Source: JBGPJO01 sp964348535
GTDB taxonomy: Bacteria > Patescibacteriota > Minisyncoccia > Phycocordibacterales > JAKFXT01
Assembly: GCA_964348535.1 (NCBI GenBank)
Contig: CAYGDB010000021.1
Location: 1 to 9,720 of the forward strand
Direction of reading: 5' to 3'
Length of the DNA: 9,720 nucleotides
The translations under genes were made by a program, and so were the position numbers. The notes below the pieces were generated by a model. The model searched no databases, was not told where the DNA came from, and saw only the letters and a program-made list of their open reading frames with translations. Below, piece after piece: positions 6,573 through 9,720 of this stretch. The stretch's first letter is position 1; every line of letters starts with the position of its first letter.

Positions 6573-7199
6573 GTGAACGCCATAGACAGACTGACAGAAC
6601 GTTTTAAAGATTTCCCCGGTATCGGGTCAAGACAGAGCAAGCGCTTTGTCTATTTTCTTCTTTCCAAAAACCGAATTTACCTCGAGGAGCTGGCAGGTTT
6701 GATTATTAACATAAAGAAAGAAATGAGAATATGTGATTCCTGCTTTAGATTCTATTCTCAAAGTATTGAAACCGACCAAAAAAATCTTTGCAAAATATGC
6801 TCTGATGGTGGACGCGACCAAACCACTCTGCTTTTAGTTGAAAAAGATGTTGATTTGGAAAATGTCGAGAAGAGTCATGCTTATAAAGGCCGGTATTTCG
6901 TAATGGGCGGAGTGGTGCCGATTCTTGATAAACATCCTGAAGAAAAAATAAGACTCAAGGAGCTTATTTCAAAAGTTCAATCAGAAGCTTCGAAAAATGG
7001 CCTCAAAGAAATCATTATTGCTTTTTCAATAAACGCTGAAGGTGAAAACACTTCGACCATAGTGGAAGAGCGACTAAAGTCCATCAAAGAAACTTTTTCT
7101 CTTACCATATCTCATTTAGGAAGAGGTCTTTCGACTGGCTCAGAACTTGAATACGCAGATAAGGAAACACTAAAAAGTGCTTTTAAAAATAGATTTTAA
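6573..7199 (+). CDS. recR: recombination mediator RecR
   Basis: RecR, with RecO and sometimes RecF, loads RecA onto SSB-coated single-stranded DNA at gaps. The 208-residue protein (family about 200) has all expected parts in order: an N-terminal helix-hairpin-helix with FPGIGSRQSKR (14-24), a four-cysteine zinc finger (Cys54, Cys57, Cys73, Cys76), a Toprim domain (about 84-180, with LLVEKDVD at 87-94 and GRYFVMGG at 106-113) and the C-terminal HLGRGLSTGSELEYAD (181-196). The usual GGALSPLDG appears as GGVVPILDK. The start is GTG at 6573, 15 nt after the dnaB stop codon; no Shine-Dalgarno sequence precedes it, so translation probably depends on dnaB. Neither recO nor recF is in the window. Confidence 0.96.
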   Translation: MNAIDRLTERFKDFPGIGSRQSKRFVYFLLSKNRIYLEELAGLIINIKKEMRICDSCFRFYSQSIETDQKNLCKICSDGGRDQTTLLLVEKDVDLENVEKSHAYKGRYFVMGGVVPILDKHPEEKIRLKELISKVQSEASKNGLKEIIIAFSINAEGENTSTIVEERLKSIKETFSLTISHLGRGLSTGSELEYADKETLKSAFKNRF

Positions 7200-7213
7200 A
7201 AATAGAAATCAAT

Positions 7214-7243
7214 AATTCCGTCGCGCCAAGGTGCGACGGAATT
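7214..7243. terminator. hairpin between recR and the small membrane gene, probable terminator
   Basis: AATTCCGTCGC (7214-7224) and GCGACGGAATT (7233-7243) form a perfect 11-bp stem around 8 nt. After the hairpin the minus strand reads ATTGATTTCTATTTTT, a loose U-rich tail, so it most likely ends the small minus-strand gene. The plus strand lacks a T-run after it, but the hairpin may still protect the 3' end of the dnaB-recR mRNA. Confidence 0.6.
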
Positions 7244-7250
7244 GAAACCT

Positions 7251-7415
7251 TCAAAGAACAGACCAGAGCAGACGAGGAAATTCCATAATTCCCCGATAAA
7301 ACAGATACCCAAGCATTAAAAACACCGGAAAGAAATGAACGCGAATTAACATATAATCCCAGAACTTATCAAATCTGGAATGGAATTTTTTAGACCACAC
7401 ACCGCTATCACTCAT
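7251..7415 (-). CDS. 54-residue predicted single-pass membrane protein
   Basis: This is an unrecognised small gene. Reading from the ATG at 7415-7413 gives M-S-D-S-G-V-W-S-K-K, a charged first third (to about residue 20, FDKFWDY), then a hydrophobic stretch (about 22-42, with RVHFFPVFLMLGYLFYR) long enough for one membrane helix, and the end MEFPRLLWSVL. It is rich in aromatic residues. GGGAGG (7426-7421 on the minus strand) sits 5 nt before the ATG, the best Shine-Dalgarno match in the window. A promoter is visible upstream and a hairpin lies 8 nt beyond the stop codon, so the whole unit is complete. An ATG at 7420 is out of frame and stops after two codons. No function can be assigned. Confidence 0.6.
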   Translation of the reverse strand: MSDSGVWSKKFHSRFDKFWDYMLIRVHFFPVFLMLGYLFYRGIMEFPRLLWSVL

Positions 7416-7455
7416 GTCATCCTCCCAAGTTTTGTTAGAGAAACTTTCTGTTCTT

Positions 7456-7484
7456 ATTCTATAACAGACTTTGACTTAAGTAAA
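7456..7484 (-). promoter_or_regulatory. promoter of the 54-residue membrane protein gene
   Basis: On the minus strand TTTACT (7484-7479) and TAGAAT (7461-7456) are 17 nt apart, and the -10 region reads TTATAGAAT as in the orphan cassette. The predicted leader is about 33 nt and contains the GGGAGG ribosome site. Confidence 0.5.
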
Positions 7485-7508
7485 GAAAAATCTGTAAATA
7501 AATCCTCA

Positions 7509-7545
7509 CACCTTCCTGCCAGGTCTAATGGCCAGCAGTAAGGTG
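7509..7545. repeat. imperfect inverted repeat in the divergent small-gene region
   Basis: CACCTT (7509-7514) pairs with AAGGTG (7540-7545), and inside it CTGCCA (7516-7521) can pair with TGG-C-CAG (7529-7535). A second AAGGTG at 7554-7559 could compete for CACCTT. A weak plus-strand promoter (TTGACT 7471-7476, 18 nt, TAAATA 7495-7500) would place the hairpin at the 5' end of a longer transcript running to the terminator at 7780. It does not match any RNA family I know. Confidence 0.4.
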
Positions 7546-7559
7546 CGGGGATAAAGGTG

Positions 7560-7590
7560 TTGCTTTTATTCAAAAAAACCTCTATATAAT
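7560..7590 (+). promoter_or_regulatory. promoter of the 31-residue peptide or small RNA unit
   Basis: A perfect TATAAT (7585-7590) has TTGCTT (7560-7565) 19 nt upstream; reading the -10 box as TATATA (7583-7588) gives 17 nt. Transcription should start near 7597. The -10 box is embedded in a palindrome, CTCTAT-ATA-ATAGAG (7580-7594), a possible operator. Confidence 0.6.
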
Positions 7591-7624
7591 AGAGTTGGCT
7601 TGTTAGTGGAGGTAGTAGAGGCAA

Positions 7625-7720
7625 GTGAACAAGGGCATCAGCCTCCCGAAAGGGCAACCGATCGGAAATCCTTGGAAAAGAAAAAGAAACAGAGTGGCTA
7701 CAACTCCTACGAAAGAGTGA
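7625..7720 (+). CDS. 31-residue basic peptide, or part of a structured small RNA
   Basis: This frame starts at GTG (7625-7627) and stops at TGA (7718-7720). The in-frame codon at 7616-7618 is a stop, so no longer start exists. The peptide begins N-K-G-I-S-L-P-K-G-Q-P, carries a basic core NPWKRKRNR (residues 15-23) and ends TPTKE; its charge resembles small ribosomal or RNA-binding proteins, but I recognise no family. Upstream are GGAGG (7608-7612, 12 nt away) and AGAGG (7617-7621, 3 nt away), neither at ideal spacing. The unit has a strong promoter and terminator and would yield an RNA of about 180 nt. The RNA could also fold: GAGGC with GCCTC, CCC-GAAA-GGG (7645-7654), and CAAGG (7630-7634) with CCTTG (7670-7674). 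Coding and non-coding readings are both open. Confidence 0.4.
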   Translation: MNKGISLPKGQPIGNPWKRKRNRVATTPTKE

Positions 7721-7741
7721 TTTTTTCTTTAAATCAGAATA

Positions 7742-7780
7742 AAAAAAATCTCTTCGCCTTTTAAACGAAGAGATTTTTTT
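7742..7780. terminator. bidirectional intrinsic terminator for the small plus-strand unit and rplU
   Basis: A 15-bp perfect stem pairs 7742-7756 with 7766-7780 (core TCTCTTCG / CGAAGAGA) around a 9-nt loop. The A-run on the left and T-run on the right give a U-tract on either strand. It serves convergent transcripts and overlaps the rplU stop codon at 7779-7781. Confidence 0.9.
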
Positions 7781-8144
7781 ATTTTAGACCGGTAATTTCA
7801 ACTTTGAAAAAAGGTTGTCTGTGACCTCTATTTTTAAAATAACGACTCTTTGCTTTATATTTTACAACCTCTATTTTCTTTCCCCTGCCTATTTCTTTTA
7901 AGTTTCCGACAACTTTAGCGCCGGAAATATATGGTGTGCCGATTGTGGTGTCCGTGCCATTATCCACCAACAGAACATTGTCAAAAGTGACCGAATCCCC
8001 CACTTTGTGGTCGCCCTTTATCTTCTCTATGGAAACGACATCTCCAACCGAGACCTTGTATTGTTTACCTCCCGTTTTTATAACGGCAAATTCAGCTTTG
8101 TCAGCCTTTTCTTTCACTTTTTTTGTTATCTTTTTTGTGACCAT
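7779..8144 (-). CDS. rplU: 50S ribosomal protein bL21
   Basis: bL21 binds 23S rRNA in the large ribosomal subunit. The 121-residue product contains the complete family domain from FAVIKTGGKQYKV (about 19-31) to the end, including VGDVVSIEKI, the GAKVVGNL strand and the signature KYKAKSRYFKNRGHRQPF. It starts with an extra lysine-rich tail of about 18 residues (VTKKITKKVKEKADKAE) that typical bL21 proteins of about 103 residues lack. No internal Met offers a shorter start, and the ATG lies 6 nt after a -10 box, so the extension is probably real. rpmA (bL27), the usual downstream partner, is absent: the gene ends in a terminator instead. No Shine-Dalgarno sequence is present. Confidence 0.96.
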   Translation of the reverse strand: MVTKKITKKVKEKADKAEFAVIKTGGKQYKVSVGDVVSIEKIKGDHKVGDSVTFDNVLLVDNGTDTTIGTPYISGAKVVGNLKEIGRGKKIEVVKYKAKSRYFKNRGHRQPFFKVEITGLK

Positions 8145-8150
8145 AGATTT

Positions 8151-8181
8151 AGTATATTACTTAAAATCGCCCAAAAAGCAA
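8151..8181 (-). promoter_or_regulatory. promoter of rplU, predicted leaderless start
   Basis: TATACT (8156-8151 on the minus strand) lies 6 nt before the rplU ATG. A possible -35 box TTGCTT (8181-8176) is 19 nt upstream, the same hexamer and spacing as in front of the 31-residue peptide. It sits in the 55-nt gap after rmuC, so rplU can be transcribed independently of it. Confidence 0.5.
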
Positions 8182-8199
8182 ATTTTCCATTACCCATCC

Positions 8200-9267
8200 T
8201 CATTCTTCCTTATCGGGACCCTCTATGGTCAAGGACTCCACTCCCAGACTCTCCCCGGTTATTTTAACAACATCTTTATCTATTTTTTTAAACTCTTTTC
8301 CGGTGGCATTGTAGTGATTGACGGCGGTGCCGAGGGCATTCCCGAGTTTGCTATGATATTCCTCATAACTTTTTAAATGCTTTTGAAGGTCGCCGACATT
8401 TTTGACAATCCCTTTGACTGACTCTTCTATTTGCATGGCCTTCAGTCCCTGAAGAACAGTCTGAAGATAGGCAAGAAAAGATGTGGGAGAAATAATAATG
8501 ACGTGATACTTGCTAGCCGCTCGCTGAATGAGATTTTCCGTATCTTCGCTTACCGCGCCGATTTTGTTTATAAGAAGATCGTAATAAATGGCTTCGTGAG
8601 GAATAAACATAAAGGCGAAATCCATAGTCCCCTCTTTCGGCTGGATATATTTGGCCGTTTCAGTGATTCGAAGTTTTAAATCGTTTACAAAAGCTTTTTC
8701 AAATTTTTCCCGCTCCAAAGGTTCTTTTGCTTCTATAATTCTATTATAATTTTCAAGAGAAAATTTTGAATCAATTGGAATGACTTTGTCTTTGACGAAG
8801 ACTGCGGCATCCACTATAGTGCCGTCTTTAAAAGCGTATTGCATTTGAAAAGAACCTGGCGGAAGAACGTTTTTAAGAAGAGTTTCAAGATAATATTCAC
8901 CAAGAATTCCGCGCTGTTTTGGATTCTTCAATATATTTTCGAGACTTTGAAGCTGGTCGGCGAAAGATATCACTTGGCGATTGGTTTCATCAAGCTTGGT
9001 AAGACCTTCTGTTACTTCCCTTATAAGTTTTGAAGATTCGCTAAACTGGGTTCTGACGGATTCGTTCATTTGGCGCGAAGAATCAGCCATTTTTTGGTCA
9101 ACCGTTCTTGAAAGCTCATTTACCTGCTGAAGGATGAGCTTCAAACCGGTGTCGTCTTTATTTTCAGGGGCTTTACCATTCCTTCGGCTAATTAGCCAAA
9201 ATAAAAAACCGTTTGAAATTAAAAGAAGGAGAAATCCAAACGTAATAAGTATTGCTGTCGTTGTCAT
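8200..9267 (-). CDS. rmuC: RmuC-family protein, membrane-anchored, nuclease-like fold
   Basis: RmuC limits recombination at inverted repeats in E. coli; its core is related to PD-(D/E)XK nucleases, although a biochemical activity is not well established. The 355-residue protein has an N-terminal membrane helix (about 5-27), a long charged coiled-coil (about 40-110) and the RmuC domain (about 112-320). Conserved points are RGILGEYYLETLL (119-131, Glu124), DGTIVDAAV (148-156, Asp153) and IPIDSKF (163-169, Asp166 and Lys168), which together give the E-D-DxK pattern of the fold. HEAIYYDLL and PTSFLAYLQTV follow as in the family. The C-terminal tail after about 335 is short and acidic. There is no Shine-Dalgarno sequence, and a -10 box lies 7 nt before the ATG. 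It is divergent from yqeY; rplU lies downstream with its own promoter. Confidence 0.93.
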   Translation of the reverse strand: MTTTAILITFGFLLLLISNGFLFWLISRRNGKAPENKDDTGLKLILQQVNELSRTVDQKMADSSRQMNESVRTQFSESSKLIREVTEGLTKLDETNRQVISFADQLQSLENILKNPKQRGILGEYYLETLLKNVLPPGSFQMQYAFKDGTIVDAAVFVKDKVIPIDSKFSLENYNRIIEAKEPLEREKFEKAFVNDLKLRITETAKYIQPKEGTMDFAFMFIPHEAIYYDLLINKIGAVSEDTENLIQRAASKYHVIIISPTSFLAYLQTVLQGLKAMQIEESVKGIVKNVGDLQKHLKSYEEYHSKLGNALGTAVNHYNATGKEFKKIDKDVVKITGESLGVESLTIEGPDKEE

Positions 9268-9274
9268 AATTTAG

Positions 9275-9306
9275 ATTCTAGCATTTTTAAAAATTTTTGA
9301 TAGAAT
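9275..9306. promoter_or_regulatory. divergent rmuC/yqeY promoters as an inverted repeat of TAGAAT boxes
   Basis: TAGAAT on the minus strand (9280-9275) lies 7 nt before the rmuC ATG, and TAGAAT on the plus strand (9301-9306) lies 10 nt before the yqeY ATG. They form an inverted repeat separated by 20 bp of almost pure A/T (TTTTTAAAAATTTTT at 9284-9298). Each -35 region would overlap the other -10 box; the candidate -35 hexamers (CTAGCA for yqeY, CTATCA for rmuC) are weak. Confidence 0.5.
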
Positions 9307-9316
9307 GTCTAAATAT

Positions 9317-9720
9317 ATGCAAGATAAAATAAGAGCCGAACTTGTAGAGGCCATGAAAGCAAAAGACACCGAGAGGCTGGCTGTTCTTCGGGGTCTTATC
9401 GCCTCATTTACAAACGAGCTTGTGGCAAAAGGCAGGAAGCCGGATGAGAAACTTTCCGATGATGACGTGATTGCCCTAATTAAACGCTCTGTAAAACAAC
9501 GCAAGGATTCAATAAGCCAATTCCGAAATGGCGGCCGCGAGGACTTGGCCGCCAAAGAAGAAAGCGAGTTAAAAATGCTTGAGGTCTATATTCCTACAAT
9601 GATGAGTTTTGAAGATATCAGAAAAATAGCAATAGAGCTTAAAGAAAAATTGGGGTCAAATGATAAGTCAAAAATGGGAATTTTTATGGGCGCTCTTATG
9701 AAAGAGCTAAAAGGCCAAGC
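9317..9720 (+). CDS. yqeY: GatB/YqeY-domain protein, 3' end cut by window edge
   Basis: YqeY proteins are small stand-alone homologues of the C-terminal domain of the GatB amidotransferase subunit; they may bind tRNA, but their role is not settled. The visible 134 residues show the family pattern: an N-terminal helix IRAELVEAMKAKD (5-17), LAVLRGLIASFTNELVAKG (21-39), the lysine/arginine stretch VIALIKRSVKQRKDSI (51-66), a central EESELKMLEVYIP (81-93) and KSKMGIFMGALMKELKG (117-133), which corresponds to the GKVMGALMPKLKG end motif. About 14-18 residues are probably missing at the C-terminus. The ATG at 9317 is chosen. An in-frame ATG at 9305 would add four residues but lies inside the -10 box. 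There is no Shine-Dalgarno sequence and the predicted leader is only a few nucleotides. Confidence 0.92.
   Translation, partial: MQDKIRAELVEAMKAKDTERLAVLRGLIASFTNELVAKGRKPDEKLSDDDVIALIKRSVKQRKDSISQFRNGGREDLAAKEESELKMLEVYIPTMMSFEDIRKIAIELKEKLGSNDKSKMGIFMGALMKELKGQ

Noticed and set aside
7454..7657. 67-residue minus-strand reading frame across the small-gene spacer
   Set aside because: It needs a TTG start, has no ribosome site, and would run through two promoters and a hairpin; the composition looks non-coding.
7625..7720. Assignment of the 31-residue peptide as ribosomal protein bTHX, bL34 or bL36
   Set aside because: Basic charge and size fit, but none of the characteristic sequence patterns of these families is present.
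7500..7780. tmRNA, RNase P RNA, SRP RNA or tRNA gene in the gene-poor spacer
   Set aside because: I looked on both strands for the T-loop GGTTCGA, the RNase P GAGGAAAGTCC element and the SRP tetraloop/AGCAG signature and found none.
7936..8376. 146-residue plus-strand frame opposite rplU and the end of rmuC
   Set aside because: It is antisense to two conserved genes and the rplU promoter; hydrophobic runs arise from complement of lysine-rich codons. No ribosome site supports it.
1..9720. Recoded genome with UGA as glycine
   Set aside because: TGA ends corA, rmuC and both small genes, and no in-frame TGA interrupts the conserved proteins.

Overview
The window looks like chromosomal DNA from an AT-rich member of the Candidate Phyla Radiation (Patescibacteria), most likely Parcubacteria or a relative. 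This rests on the mix of compact housekeeping genes with short spacers, small proteins, mostly absent Shine-Dalgarno sequences, and an orphan cassette whose protein resembles hypothetical proteins I associate with CPR genomes. A ribosomal protein bL9 gene is present; some CPR lineages are reported to lack it. TGA is used as a stop and does not interrupt the conserved genes, so the standard bacterial code applies and a UGA=Gly lineage is unlikely. The lineage is an inference; no marker phylogeny could be run.

Layout. 1-1743: a minus-strand unit, ctpA (S41 processing protease) followed by rplI (bL9). 1744-1847: a divergent promoter region. 1848-4158: plus-strand corA (CorA-type Mg2+ channel with an altered GMN motif) and cysS (Cys-tRNA synthetase), closed by a strong terminator. 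4195-5052: a self-contained cassette with its own promoter, about 70 nt leader, a 221-residue protein of unknown function and a very GC-rich terminator. Its 5' half is clearly richer in G+C than cysS. 5060-6557 and 6573-7199: a heptamer repeat, then dnaB (replicative helicase) and recR (recombination mediator). 7200-7778: this looks empty of long genes but holds two divergent small transcription units: a 54-residue membrane protein on the minus strand and a 31-residue basic peptide (or structured RNA) on the plus strand. 7779-9267: minus-strand rplU (bL21) and rmuC, each with its own promoter. 9317-end: plus-strand yqeY, cut by the window edge.

Regulation. The boundaries are unusually readable. 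Several genes (dnaB, rmuC, rplU, probably yqeY) have a good -10 box only 6-10 nt before the start codon and no Shine-Dalgarno sequence, which predicts leaderless mRNAs. A box reading ATAGAAT or TAGAAT recurs. Both divergent gene pairs (ctpA/corA and rmuC/yqeY) have overlapping promoters. The genes cover translation (rplI, rplU, cysS), replication and repair (dnaB, recR, rmuC) and envelope functions (ctpA, corA). I see no mobile element, CRISPR array, tRNA or rRNA, and no clear defence system. The least explained parts are the orphan cassette and the two mini-genes.
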